The translations under genes and the position numbers were made by a program. Below, piece by piece: positions 48,177 through 60,267 of a DNA stretch of 64,000 nucleotides (positions are counted from its first letter, which is position 1; every line of letters begins with the position of its first letter). Source of the stretch: Atherix ibis (lineage: Eukaryota > Arthropoda > Insecta > Diptera > Athericidae); the NCBI GenBank assembly GCA_958298945.1, contig OY282605.1, positions 20,934,811 to 20,998,810 of the forward strand. The letters run 5' to 3'. Under the pieces are notes generated by a model, which was not told the origin of the DNA, ran no database searches, and worked only from the letters and a program-made list of their open reading frames with translations.

Positions 48177-49919
48177 CTATAAGGAGGGCAGCATGGATAC
48201 GATATTTGATGATCGAATGAAAATAACACAAAATTTCTTATGTTTTTATGTGGCTGTCTTGTACGAGTATTTGAAAATTTTGCATGTTCTGCTGTTGTGT
48301 GCTCAAATTTGAAAGCTTCATTTTTTTTTTAAATACATTTAATTTAATTAAGTTTTCCATCAATTTTGTGTCCTGTTGTTTTAGAATTGATCGATTGTAC
48401 TCGTGAATATCATGTTTTCATATTGAAATAGTGCATTTTATAATTTTTAATCACACAAATCGTAATTGTTAAAAAGCTTGACCAATTAAATTTTTTATTT
48501 TGTTGATAATATTTAGTGTTTTGTTTTGATTTGTTTATATATTTTTTAACTTCTATAACACGATTTAGAGCTCAAAACGTGATAGAAGAAGCTTGTTTAT
48601 TATGTGAAATTGTGAGAAATTTGAAGAAAATGTGCTATTAGTGTGCAAAAAGTTTCTTTTTCAAGAAGTATGTACTTATATGTGTATGATTGCAAAAGAT
48701 TAAGTGCAGACTTATAATAGAAGATTCCTGACGAGGTTATTCCCTTTTTGGTCGAATTTTTTTATTTTATAAAGTAACTTCAAGTGATCAGACGACACTA
48801 ATAGATATTTCGCAAATATTTTCTAATTAAAACAATAATATTTTGTTAAAAATAAATAATTTTTCGGTCGTGATTTATACATAAATATGCAATTGTGTGG
48901 TAAATTTCTTCAACCCAAATGCCATAATAAAGTGAGATTATTTTTTTAATAAAACTTTAGGAATGTGAAGCAAAAAAAAAAAATAAACAAATTTCAATTT
49001 TGCTTTATACATTTCTAATTACCCAAAAAGAACATAACTCTATCTTATTATTTTACTAAATTTTTTAATACCTAAAATATATATAAAAATAGAAATTACT
49101 TCTTCCCCTGTTGAAACACTGCTGGTAATACCGAATTCTAAAACTGAGCTTTCTTCCTACACAATACGAATATCTTCCTATTTACCGTATTTAGAAAGAT
49201 ACACATTTCTCTGTACAAATATAAATAATACTAACAAAAATAAGTCCAATTATTTCGTACACCTTCAACAAAAGGCAAATGACTACCAAAAGACACAAGC
49301 CCCATTTTCGTTGAAAAATGGCCTTCATCAGGAAGCATTGTACTCGTACTTATTAAATGCATACACAAATTCGCTCTTCTGTAAATATTCACACATATAC
49401 TCGTATGTCATACTCGTATATTTGTTGAAAGAAAATTTTCCCTTTTATGATTCCTTTATGTTCCTTTATATTCGTATATATTTTATACAAAAATGTACGC
49501 ACATGTATTAGTCGTATTGCCATTATTATTATTATGAGGCAATAAGACTTAGAACTTTATCTTATATAACATAAAGGAACGTTTTCTAAATTCAGTCATT
49601 AATTCGCTATTAAATTTGAAAGGAATTGTATTCTCTCTGCTAGGAAGTTTATAGTATTCACGAAATATCAGAGCATATAATACAAAAGCAACATTTTAAA
49701 AAGGAAACGAATTAAATTTTTCACTTATTTTTCTTTCATATTTTTGGTGGGGGAGGGGTGTGTATGGTCGTAGAAGGAGATTTTTTTTATATATGAAAGG
49801 AAGTTTTGAAGTAAATTAAATTACTTTTAATCACAATATAAGTCTATTCTAATTAAATAATGGCTTTTATAGGTTTGATTAAAATACTCTTTAAAGAGCC
49901 AATTTGTATTTTTTTTTCA
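48177..49919. other. Probable upstream intron of the minus-strand gene
   Basis: AT-rich, without transposase or exon signs; a 66-codon plus-strand frame at 49311-49511 is not recognised. It is probably an intron, given that exon 1 has a splice acceptor. Confidence 0.4.
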
Positions 49920-50335
49920 ATTTGACAAAGAACTATTATTTCAACATATAAGGTTATTCATTTTTTGGTTTGGAAAATAAAACTCTGTTTTTTTTTTAAA
50001 AGTAAAAATTACATAAAATAATATTTAAGTAGTTTATAATTTGCCATTTATAATAAAAATATAATAATGATTAAACAGCAAAAACTTTCTCTAATTATAG
50101 CCATGTTATGTGCTTAATGTGGAGAAATTTTCTTCATAGATTAGGTTCATTTCTCGCTCGAAGGATACGTTAATAAGTAAAATGTTTATATATGAGGCTC
50201 TGAATACCCAATACTTGACTTTGATGAAGCAGTTTTATTTATGAAAAGTAAGTGTTTGGTGTGCATTTTGGCCTGAAACCGTCATTGTCTCGTATTTGTT
50301 TCAAAAGAAAGAAAAAGAGACCGTTATTTTTTTTT
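49920..50335 (+). mobile_element. DD41D-type remnant truncated by a mariner
   Basis: Plus-strand pieces read approximately VHFSLEGYVNK, then LDFDEAVLFMKSKCLVCILA, resembling the DEAHFWL-GYVNKQN and VTVWC parts in decayed form (50145-50300). The left part (49930-50110) is the associated AT-rich segment in the opposite orientation, so two remnants may be juxtaposed. It ends where the mariner at 50353 begins. Confidence 0.5.
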
Positions 50336-50352
50336 TGGACTAGACTTAAATA

Positions 50353-51226
50353 TTAGGTTGTCAAGAAAGTAATTTCGTTGTTTCCCGACAGAGAACTTAA
50401 TTGTATTTTTTCACAACCAACTTCACACTTAAGCCGCATAATCATATGTATTTTGACAGTGAGCATAGCAAGGCTTGATTCTGCAATAATAGTTTTTGGT
50501 TGATACCCTTTTAAATATAGAAAGTGAAAAACAGCATTTTTGGCATATTTTACTTTTTTACTATAGAAAAGATAAAAGTGCTGTTCAAGCAAGAAAAAAA
50601 TTATCCGGTGTATATGGAGAAGGTGTGTTAATTGAGCGCCAGTGCAAAAACTGGTTTGCAAAATTTCGATCCGGCAATTTTGATATCGAAGATGGACCAC
50701 GTTCTGGAAGCTGATCAAGACACAATAAAGGCATTAATTGATGCAAACTGGTGAATAACAACTCATGAGATCGCTCAGAGATTAATTTTATTGAATACGA
50801 CCGTTTATGATCATTTGAAACGGCTGAACGGCTAGGTTTTATCTCAAAGCTCGACATATGGGTTCCTCATCTTCTTACGGAAACAAATTTGTGCCGTCGC
50901 ATTGACGTTTGTGATTTGCTTCTCAAACGCCAAGAAAATGATCCATTTTTGAAGCATATAATCACTGGTGACTAGAAATGGGTTGTCTACAACAATGATA
51001 TTCGCAAAAGACTCTGGAGCAGAAAAGATGGACCGGCTCAAAGCACTTCGAAACCCAATATTCATTTAAAACAGGTTATGTTATCTGTTTGGTGAGATTT
51101 CAAAGAAACGATCAATTCTGAAACGTATTATCATCAGTTGGACAAATTGAATAATTCACTTAAAGAAAAAATGTCAATATATAAACTATTGGGTTGTTCG
51201 GAAAGTAATTTCGTAATGACCCAATA
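50353..51226 (+). pseudogene. Mellifera/cecropia-like mariner, C-terminally truncated
   Basis: The left end TTAGGTTGTCAAGAAAGTAA follows TA at 50351-50352. The transposase begins about 50520 (IESEKQHFWHILLFYYRKDK) with the N-terminal helix-turn-helix domain, AKFRSGNFDIEDGPRSGS, and then, with stops, FISKLDIWVPHLLTETNL, HIITGD at the first catalytic Asp (next codon TAG, where Glu is expected), and HLKQVMLSVW. The sequence after YYHQLDKLNNSLKEK is deleted, with both remaining catalytic Asp residues. The right side ends in a 40-base piece (51187-51226) that starts like a left end (TTGGGTTGTTCGGAAAG) and finishes ACCCAATA. Confidence 0.8.
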
Positions 51227-51234
51227 TTTTAATC

Positions 51235-51650
51235 AAAACACAAAAAATTTTAGCGCGAAATGTTCCCAGAACGTATAATTTCCAAATTTCGTGATGTCAA
51301 TTCGCCTCCAAAAAAATGCGATTTGATGACATTGAACTGTTTTTTGTTTAAATATAAAAATATGAACTTTAAACAGATAATCCTCAAATTTTTGAGTATT
51401 GAAAAACCAACATTCGCCAAGTAAGGCCGAATTAAAGAACGAAATATTCAAAATATTTCATCAAAAATTATCTTAAAAGGATTGATTGCAGCAAGGAATT
51501 TTTTTTATTGCTATTTGAATAGTGTTATATTTTGTTAATAATGGCAAAGTTTGAACAATATAAAAAAATAAAAGTTTTATTAAAATTTGACATTAAAAAT
51601 ATTTTTGATTTATTTTCACTTTCCAAAGCACAAATTGGACATTTTCTCTA
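51235..51650 (+). repeat. DD41D-associated dispersed segment, copy
   Basis: AATTTTAGCGCGAAATGTTCC, AATTTCGTGATGTCAATTCG, then AAGGATTGATTGCAGCAAGG and TTTTCACTTTCCAAAGCACA follow in the same order as at 21.2, 28.3 and 61.2 kb. Confidence 0.6.
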
Positions 51651-51849
51651 ATAAATTTTCAAATTTTAATTTGATTATAAAACCTAGCCAATACCGGAAT
51701 TTATTATATTGTAATACAGGATAGCAGCTAATTTTACAGAACTAAGGACAGGTAAGAAATAAACTCAAAATTGCCACGAGGTGGTTATTTTCAACGATAG
51801 GCTCGCTGCTTCAAACACCATTTGTGGCTCTAGCAGGGATCCGGTACTA

Positions 51850-52480
51850 AATAAAATCTGACATGGTCTACTAAAAGAATAATTGCTTTATTCAGTTGTG
51901 GTGGGTGCCGGGTCATGTAGGCATTCGTGGCGGCGAATATCCTGATCGGCTTGCAAAAGAAGCAATTAACAGCTTCAATATCCGCCAGATGCACAGAATG
52001 GAAAAATAGTGAGACTTTGCTTGCTATACACTGGAAGACCATCGCCAAACCGATCTACTCTAAAACCAATCCGAAATTCTGGGCAAGAAAATAGCTCAGA
52101 ATTCTAATTGGTCATTCCACCGTCACCCACGACTTCCAAAACTCGGCAATCGTGAACTTCCTCCTATATGCCAATCCTGGGGCTTTCGCCTGCCCATACC
52201 ACACATACTGGCGAAATGTCACACAACAAAGAGCTTTTTTCCGAGTGGGATTCCCACCAATAACTGAATTACTAGATCTAACAAAACCATTCCCTAGTCC
52301 TCTCTTCAAACTAATTACACATACTAATCTACTCCACACAAAAAAATATAGTCAATACTCTTCCTCTATCCAAATTATTTAAAAAACATTTCCCAACTTT
52401 ACGTATTTGACCATTTAAACCGTCATACCTGAGACGCCAAATGCCCTATCACGGATATGGCCCATGCCGTACAATTGGTT
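51850..52480 (+). pseudogene. LINE fragment: RNase H end and C-terminal part
   Basis: WWVPGHVGIRGGEYPDRLAK near 51899 is the RNase H C-terminal motif. The following frames give KIAKPIYSKTNPKFWA and, to 52382, a C-terminal stretch with FRVGFPPITELLDLTKP and LFKLITHTNLLHTK that matches the same region of the LINE at 39.4-40.9 kb (RIPPIIELLDPTTS, LFKLLQHNNLLHK). The two are therefore copies of one family. The reverse transcriptase part is absent here. Confidence 0.75.
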
Positions 52481-53620
52481 TTAGCGCCGTTCTCACAAGC
52501 AACCAACAAGTAATAAAACCTCTCAAATGTTAAGTTACAAAATTTTTAGTCATACGAAAATGGGTTTTTTTGAAGTTTTTATTTAGTACAATCTTTTATC
52601 AAATTATATATAATGTTCTGTTATGTACAAAATATACTTAAAAAATTATTTAAAAATATAAAAACGATTTGTATAAAATGAAAAAATCCAAAGTGGATGG
52701 TAAAAAGTTTGGTTTCAATTATGAAAATACATCGACAAAATTTATGTTGTAACATATATTCATAAAATTCAACAATTTAAAAATAAAAATTTAATTTTAT
52801 GTAAAAGCTGAACTTGCAATTTGTCATAATAATAAATTAAAAACTGTTAATTGTGTAAGTATTTTCACATAATGTGCTTAAGTGCTTAGGGAGAAAATAT
52901 AAGACCCCTCAAATGTTTTGTTTACAAAATGTGATGTGGACAGAAAATTAATCTGAAATTTGCAATTATGACAATATTGGTGAACAATTAATTGATTAAT
53001 TTATTATTAAATAAAATATTTTAGTAAAATTTAATAATTTTTAAAAGTAATTTAATTTCTACTTAATGTTTTAAATATTTTCAATAGAACGTGTAAGACC
53101 GCTCAAATGTTTAGTGTACAAAATTTTGAGAACTAGAAAATGGCTTATGATTAGAACAATCACTTCACATATATAAATGTGCTGTTCTCTTTTATTTTTA
53201 TTCAAATGCTTCAATTTCAATAAAACCTAAGTAAATAAAAATTATTTAATTTAATTTTTTTTTTTTTTACTTTTATTAGAATGTTTAAATTTTAAAAATC
53301 TAAAGTCAAAATGAATAAAAAATATAAAAAAATTTGAAGATATAAATAAAAAAATAGATTTTAAATTACTTTCTGAGAAAAAAATTGATTTTAATAACAT
53401 AAAAATAAAAATTATTAAAAGATTTCTGAAAAAAACCATCAAAATTTCAAAGAAAGAAATTAAACGGCTCAAATGTTTTGACCAAAAATACCATGAAGTA
53501 GGCAAGTACATATTTTAAAATATTTTTTTTCCTTTTTCAAAATTACATAAGTTTCCTTTCCATTTTAACAAAAAATTCTTCAAAAATAAATTTTTAATAA
53601 ACGCATTTATCCTATTTTAA
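52481..53620. other. Very AT-rich stretch with a recurring phrase
   Basis: No gene. The phrase CTCAAATGTTxxGTTxACAAAAT recurs four times or more (near 52527, 52917, 53106, and in part 53467), spaced about 190-390 bases apart. This suggests an old tandem or segmental repeat. Confidence 0.45.
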
Positions 53621-53624
53621 AATC

Positions 53625-54076
53625 CGAGGGTATGATTCATCTGCATCAGTTTGGATTTAGAGCTGAGTATTCCACTATCCAGCCCACTAGAGCGACGGGA
53701 ATACTGCCTAGACGTATTTCAGAAAATTTGGCACGCTTTCGACCGTGTATGGCATCCTGGATTGCTTTGGAAGCTGCAACGACCCTTTTCCCCATTAATT
53801 GTTTCCATATCCTGAAATCCTACCTCTCAGGCTGATATTTTCAGGTAGCTGACATTTATCCTATTCCGGCCGGTGTCACTCAGGGAAGTATCGTAACTCT
53901 AATCCTTTGCAATATTAACACCGTTGTCACAGTGATATCCTTACCGCAACATATACTAACAATACAGCCATTCTTACACATCACAAAGAACCACATCCAC
54001 TCCTTTAGAAACCTGGTTCAAAATGTGGAGAGTGGGAGTAAATAAGCAGACATCTTCGCACTCCGCCGAGCACATA
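53625..54076 (+). pseudogene. LINE reverse transcriptase, 5' piece before mariner insertion
   Basis: LHQFGFRAEYSTIQPTR is the F-GFR--HST motif at the start of LINE reverse transcriptase. In shifted frames FDRVWHPGLLWKLQ-like and FHILKSYLSG follow, then PAGVTQGSIV (the PQGS motif, worn). At 54075-54076 the element is interrupted by a mariner and resumes at 55274. Confidence 0.75.
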
Positions 54077-55273
54077 CGAGGTCTGTTCAAAAAGTATCGC
54101 GAATTTTGTGTTTTTTTCAAAATTATTTATTTAATCATGAATAACTACTTTGTCCCCTTCAAAGTAATCCACACCAGATATTATACACTTTTTCCAACGT
54201 TTTTTCCAATCCTCGGAGCACTTCAAAAAATCATTTTTTGTGATCTTGTACACCACCTCCTTCGATGCTGTTTTTATCTCCTCAATCGTAACGTAGCGTC
54301 GTCCTTTGATGGGGCTCTTGAGTTTTGGTAACAAGAGAAAGTCACCAGATCTGGAGAATACGGTGGCTGCTGCATTATAAGTATCTTGTTTTTGGCCAAA
54401 AATTGGCGCACAAGCAACGATGCGTGAGCGGAGGCGTTATCATGGCGCAAAAGCCAATTTTTGTTCTTCCACAAATCCGGGCGTTTCTGGCGGATTGCTT
54501 TGCGTAACTTGCGTATAACTTGCATGGAACATTCCTTATTGACCGTTTTAAAAACTTTCACATTCGACCGAACTTGGCGCTTTTTTCGATCTTTTTTCGG
54601 TCAAGCCATTGAGCTTTAGTTTCCACGTCATAACTATAAACCCATAATTCGTCACCAGTTATGACCATCTGGAGCAAATTGAGGTTGTCGCGCACAGAGT
54701 CTAACATGCGATTCTGTTTTTGGTCGAAATTGAGCAATTTTGGTACGAATTTCGCGGCGACCCGTCTCACGCCAAATCATTGGTAAAAATCGAATGGCAC
54801 GAGCCAATCGATATGTTTAAGTCCGTCGATTGCCCAATACTATTTTCTTCACTTCATCAATGTTTTTGTCTGCTGTTGACGTACTCGGGCGTCCGGCATG
54901 CTTTTCATTGTTCACATCTTCTCGGCCCTCTGAGAACATTTTGTACCACCGATAAAAGTTGCATCGGTCCAAGGTAGCTTCACCATATGCCACATTCAAC
55001 ATTCGGAATGCCTCCGCGCAATTAATTTTGTTTTTCACACCAAATTTGATAAAGATTCTATTATCCATTTTTTGTAATGGGCAAAAATCGAAGACAAGTC
55101 AAAACACGTGCAAGCAAAGCAGCTGTCAAAAATTAACTGAACATTGAAAATGGCCGAACTTGTCGACATAAGTGGGAGATATGAGTACCAATATAACGCC
55201 ACAAAAAATCGAAAATCGAATATACGTAACCCATGGAAATTCAAAATTCGCGATACGTTTTGAACAGACATCG
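54077..55273 (-). mobile_element. Near-complete mariner (ACGAGGTCTGTT-end family) nested in a LINE
   Basis: About 1.2 kb, the full span of a mariner, with TA on both sides. The ends ACGAGGTCTGTTCAAAAAG and, inverted, ACGATGTCTGTTCAAAACG agree apart from two changes. The minus-strand transposase runs from MDNRIFIKFGVKNKINCAE (55068) through VVITGDELWVYSYD-like sequence (MVITGDELWVYSYDV near 54665, first Asp), WLLRHDNASAHASLLVR (near 54430, second Asp) and QPPYSPDL (third Asp region disrupted), to MLPKLKSPIKGRRYVTIEEI and the end near 54131. A deletion between GRM and KVFKT (near 54555), plus stops and frameshifts, inactivate it. It is the fullest copy of its family here. Confidence 0.9.
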
Positions 55274-55790
55274 TATACCTGATATAATCCTAAACGGTAG
55301 TTATATTTCACACAAAAAGTGTATTTGCGTTACCTTGAAACCCTATTCGACAAACGTTTTACCTGTAACACTCACACCATAACTAAAAGGAAGGCACTTA
55401 ACGGACGATACATAGCAATTCCTAGGCAATAGACCAAAACTGACAATAAAAAGCAAACTTTTACTACACAATACGGTACTGAAACCAATATGGACATACG
55501 GACTCGAAATTTGAGGTTCGACCAAGCATTCCAGTTCCCTTTCAATCTAAATCATACAATCCAGAACTCTCCGAAAAATGTTCAATGTCCTTTTTTTTTT
55601 AATGAAAAATTGTCATCCATCGGAACCTAAATGTTCCATTCATTCATGAACTGTGCATCTCCCGATATAATAAATTCCACTCTCGTCTATCCTACCATCC
55701 TAATCCATTAGGAAGAGAACTATTGACTTCCACCCTTCAATTATACACCCATCAACGTTTAAAACGGCGATGGAAGAAAAACATTTTAAA
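55274..55790 (+). pseudogene. LINE reverse transcriptase, 3' piece after mariner insertion
   Basis: Continues the interrupted LINE. Bases 55276-55310 (CCTAAACGGTAG) match CCCTAAATGGTAG in the uninterrupted copy at 18.9 kb. Further on, LKPIWTYGLEI followed by a stop and GSTKHSSS matches the KP-W-YG-ELWG motif of the thumb region of this class of LINE. Confidence 0.75.
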
Positions 55791-58039
55791 ATTATCCTGT
55801 TTTTTAGGTAACATCGATAGGTATTTCCTTTATATGTCTTCATGTCCTAGTATTTACATGAATAAAAATCTACTTGTTACTAGTTATAAGTAGTTGTAGA
55901 TGTCAATAAAATATTAATAACACAAAAATAACTTTTATCAATTTATTCTAGAAATAATCATCATCATTTGTTGTATTTTGTAACAAAAATCGATTTATTA
56001 TTATTTGAGCTTCTCTCTTTTGGCGACAAACAGACTAACTCATTTCCTATAAGAGAAGTTTTAAATTCTCATTTATTAGAAAAATGAAAACGATTAAATC
56101 AATAATTTTCTTGACATTTTCCAATTTATTCTCGATTTTTTTCTTTTGAACTATTTTTTTTTTTATATAGAAAAACTAATACAAAAAATTTTAAATTGTT
56201 TTTATACTATAGACACTTGTAATTGTTATGTTATTCAAAGTATCGAAAAGTTTACTGATTGGATTCGTTAATGGGAAAATTGTGTTTGCAAATTCGATTA
56301 GTTTTTCTCTTGTATTGATTGAGTGGAAAAATAGTTTCCTTTTTGAATTTTCCATGTTCAGTTTATATCATGTTCCTCCTTTAAAGGAAATGAAAAATGA
56401 TATAAATAAAAAAAAACTTCTTTCTTAAACATTTAAATATCAAGAAAATCCAGAATTTTTCTTTATTAGCGGGAAGCATAATTTTTTTAAGTTCTCAAAT
56501 ATTTGTACTCATAAATATCCGTTATATTATTTTATAGAATATTTCTTAAAAATATATTCCAATATAATAAAATTAGGAAAATATAAATATTTGCACATTT
56601 ATTGAATTAATTAAATTTATGATTTTATAACGTACGTTGAAAAACATATTTTTGTTTGTTTTTCAATTTATTTTTAACCTATAACTATAAATACGTGTAT
56701 ATTAAAAGTAGTAGATTTATTTTTATCACAAAATAAATAATAATATTTTGGAGGAATGAAGTAGGTGCCCACCTAACGACAGTTAGAATATTTTAATAAA
56801 TCTCGATGCCCTGACTTTTTAGCCTTACAAAAGTATTTTTTACAGACGGTAATGGAAGAAAATTCTCTCATAATGAAATATTATTGGCCATGAATAAAAA
56901 GAATATTTAAATCACAATAAATGAAGTATCAAAAAACGTTCGAATCAATATTGTAAGGAGTAAAAATGATTGGAATTGGAATGTTTGAAAAAACTTTAAA
57001 GATCAACTCCATAAGTCCAAACAGGTTCGATAATTTCGGTTTATATGAAGAGCTTACCAGTTATTGTTAATTTTGAATGCTTTTTTAATACGCTAAGTAG
57101 TGATCGATAATGTCTGTAAACTTTTGCCTAAGTATAATTTTAAGTAACGCACTTCGGTGCATTGTGAAATTGTATTGGCATTAAGGTAGAAAGGGGTTGA
57201 TTGCTTCTCACAAAGAGTAAAAGTAATATGAGCACTTTTTTGACTCATACGCAAATTATGGAGATTTGTTTTATTTTTGCTTTATTTTTTTTTTTAAATA
57301 GAATAAAAAGTTTTAGGCAACTTTTCTTGTAACTAAAATCAGACTATCCAGACAGTGAAAGTATAGGCTGATGGTGTCTCCCTAATGTTGCACTAAGACG
57401 GGTGGTGTCTCCCTAAATGTTCCATACATAACAAAAGTATTTATTCATGCCACGTAATGTACGGAATTTCTCCAAGGAGTATGTATAAAAGGTAAGAGAG
57501 TAATAGGGGAGAACATTTTTTTAAAAATATATAAACAAGGAAAATGTGTTAAAAATGTTGATGAAAAAAAATTTTTTAAAAATTAAATTCACTTATTTTG
57601 AAAACTGGAAAGAAGATAACAAAATAACATCAAAATAGTTTTTTTTATCACAGAGGTAGTGTGGGGTAATAGCTATTTTCAATAAATTTTATTCAAGTCA
57701 ACAATTCCCATTTGATAGTGTGAAGTGTTGTGGGTAAAAAATATCATATTTACTAGGACTAAGTATAGTGCCCTGAGGAACTCCATCTGAGATAAGATAT
57801 ATTTTTTAGAACTCTGAACTTGGAAATAATTTTCGGTGAATTATAAATTTGGATTAAAATACTGTGCAGAAGGAAGAACGATTTTGAGTTTCCGGGTGGC
57901 TCTCCTGATATCACACACGGTCAAAAGCATTGAAAATATCTTTCTGGTTAATACACTTTCCTTTTAAAAGAACTGCTAATATATTCAAAAAAAAATATTC
58001 TGATTTTTTATTAGAATTTATTAGCTGTCAAACCAGCTG
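55791..58039. other. Non-coding stretch
   Basis: AT-rich. A short duplication of GGTGTCTCCCTAA occurs near 57374 and 57402. No exon or transposon recognised; the 66-codon frame at 56228-56428 has no known motif. Confidence 0.4.
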
Positions 58040-58560
58040 TCATCTAATAGAATAAAATGTATTTAGTAATGGAGTCGCTTTTGCAGAGAGACAAATCCAC
58101 AAAAGGTATTAAAGACACCTTCATAATCACAAAAAAGCACTGTTTGGTGTGGTTTGCAACGGAGCTCAGGTTTCGGTTAATGGACCTGAGCTCATATTTC
58201 GGTAAATAGACAGCATTATTGGGACATTATTGATTTATTATTATGTCTTTAAAAGTATGGATCGCCAATAACATGTGGTTCCTGCAGAATGGCGCCATGT
58301 AATTCCAATAGAAAATATCGCGAAATCATCGATTTATTGAAACTTCTCAGTTATTTTTTGTAAGAATATATAAATTCATTAGTATATGTAGATAAATGAC
58401 CAATAATTGATGCCTTGGAAGCGAACATTGAACGAGTTATAGTGAAGATAAACCTGGATTTACTTAGAAAAGCGGTCTAAAACTTGGCAGATCTGATGAG
58501 AATCGTCAATAACAACTGAGGTGTCCATATACCTATAATTCGCTCAAGTCCCTCTTAAAA
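58040..58560 (+). pseudogene. DD41D-type transposase remnant, 3' half
   Basis: Plus-strand pieces include MWFLQNGAM (near 58270, second catalytic Asp replaced by Asn) and, near 58410-58480, DALEANIERVIVKINLDLLRKAV, which is cited in part: the C-terminal ALEANIERVI motif follows the third Asp region in this family. The SCDLTPLD motif itself is lost by deletion. Confidence 0.65.
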
Positions 58561-59164
58561 ACATATCCTTTAAAAAATATTGTTTTGCCAAAAGTAATTT
58601 TTTTTAATACTGTTTAAAAAAAATACTCGATATTATTTGTTAAAAATTTTTTTTATTGCTTTATAATTGTAATTTTGAGTTAAAAAGAAAAACTCTAATA
58701 TGGTCTGTGGCATAGTTAAAGTTTTATAAAAACAAATATTGTTAAAAACTTATTTTTGTCACTAAAAAAAAATATTTATAGAAAATAGATTGTTAAAAGG
58801 TCTTCAAAAGCAACAGGCTACATTTTTAGGTTTTGGCGGTCAGCCCAGATAATTTTTTCGTTTCGTTTCCTTCTTTATAACAAGTAAAATTAAATTTATT
58901 TTTATCCATTAATCCATATTAGAAAATTAAGAAATGAGTAAATTTGTCTTCTTTTTTAAGATAGTAATTTATTAAGATGTATTTAATTGTTCTTATAAAA
59001 TTTTTGTAATCTTTAAAGTATTTTAAATTAGTCAGTTTAATTTTTTAAACCGAGTCATTCATTCAGTTTGGAGTACGAAAAGTACAGTTATATTATTTAG
59101 GAAATATCATTTAAAATATTTTTTATTCAGCTTTAAATTAGCTATTTCACATTTAAAATAGATT

Positions 59165-59345
59165 AACTAATTATAAAAAGAGCGGAAGATACACCGATTT
59201 GGTGCTCTAGCAACCGGAAATTGGAAGTAGATTTTTCGTACAAAATTTTTTTCGACGATGAAGCTTGTTTCTTTTGCAGTGGATACGTCAATAAGCAAAA
59301 TTGACATAAATGGCGCTACAAAAACCCACCAGTAACTATGAAGTT
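59165..59345 (+). pseudogene. DD41D-type transposase scrap, first-Asp region
   Basis: IFFDDEACFFCSGYVNKQN followed by a stop and HKW matches the SDEAHFWLNGYVNKQN region. It lies 600 bases downstream of another scrap that carries later parts, so the two are separate insertions or were rearranged. Confidence 0.65.
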
Positions 59346-59437
59346 ATCTTTTGCTCTTATTTCTCTTTGGCCATTTGATCATCAACTTTTCTTAGCTTAA
59401 ACTTGACGGTTTATATAACGCCATCTGCAAACGTGCG

Positions 59438-59555
59438 TTTGAATTCTTTCTTATTTTACTGCTGGATTCGCTGCTTGTTTTAAAGAACGTGCCGCTTGAA
59501 TTCTTTCTTATTTTCCTGCTGGATTCGCTGCTTGTTTTCAAGCTGGATGTGCCGC
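59438..59555. repeat. 57-bp tandem duplication
   Basis: GAATTCTTTCTTATTTTACTGCTGGATTCGCTGCTTGTTTT begins at 59441 and returns at 59498 with one change, a period of 57 bases, ending in a partial third unit. The resulting minus-strand frame has a Ser/Lys-rich repeat, with no evidence that it is translated. Confidence 0.8.
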
Positions 59556-60265
59556 TTGATTTTGTGATGGTTTTTATGCATATTACCTTCACACGATGCT
59601 TGTTTTAAACTGGGATTTCGAGTTAATTTTCAATAGTAATCCCCAAACATAACGAAACACTGAGCAATAAAGTTCAAAATTTAAACTACCACTGCAAAAC
59701 TGACACCAGAGATTTATTTCAGCGATAAAAACAGTCGAAAAAACTTTATTCTCTGAAATTAAAAATTTGACATGGACGACTAAATGTAGTTTTCAGTTTC
59801 AGTCGGAGTTGTGTTCCTACCATTATATATATTTCCAAAATGTATATAAACGTTTGTGTTATTTTCTCATAGAGCCCACGTGACTAGACTTTTCTCATTG
59901 TTTCTCATTAAAGCAAGCAGCAAAATAAGCACGAAAAATAGAACCAGTTCTATTTCTGAAATCTATTTTGAAAACAAGCAGCGGAGCAATCAGTGACGTC
60001 ATTTCTAGCACCGCAGCCAGCACCTTAGCCAGCACGGTAACAATGAAGAAAACAAGTATCGTTGAAAGCGGGCTTGAACCATTCCACCTTGAAAGTGTGC
60101 CGCTCCCATCGTTCCGATTTGAGTTCTGTTTTTTTTGTTAAGTTGGTACATCTGTTGTTTATATTCCTTCTTAATATTAGCATCATAGCTTAACATTTGC
60201 AAAAGTTCCGTAGCCAAAAGTACATCTATCTCTGTGTGTATTGACGATTTTTTACAATTTTAGAA
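59556..60265. other. Less AT-rich non-coding stretch with a CRE-like site
   Basis: A perfect TGACGTCA palindrome, the consensus cAMP-response/ATF site, occurs at about 59993-60000. A minus-strand 70-codon frame at 60217-60005 ends in a Trp/Leu/Arg repeat from the underlying CCGCAGCCAGCACCTTAGCCAGC duplication and is not recognised. Confidence 0.35.
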
Positions 60266-60267
60266 AT

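Noticed and set aside
50353..50718. 121-codon minus-strand frame over the mariner left part
   Set aside because: It is antisense to the mariner terminal region and N-terminal transposase on the plus strand.
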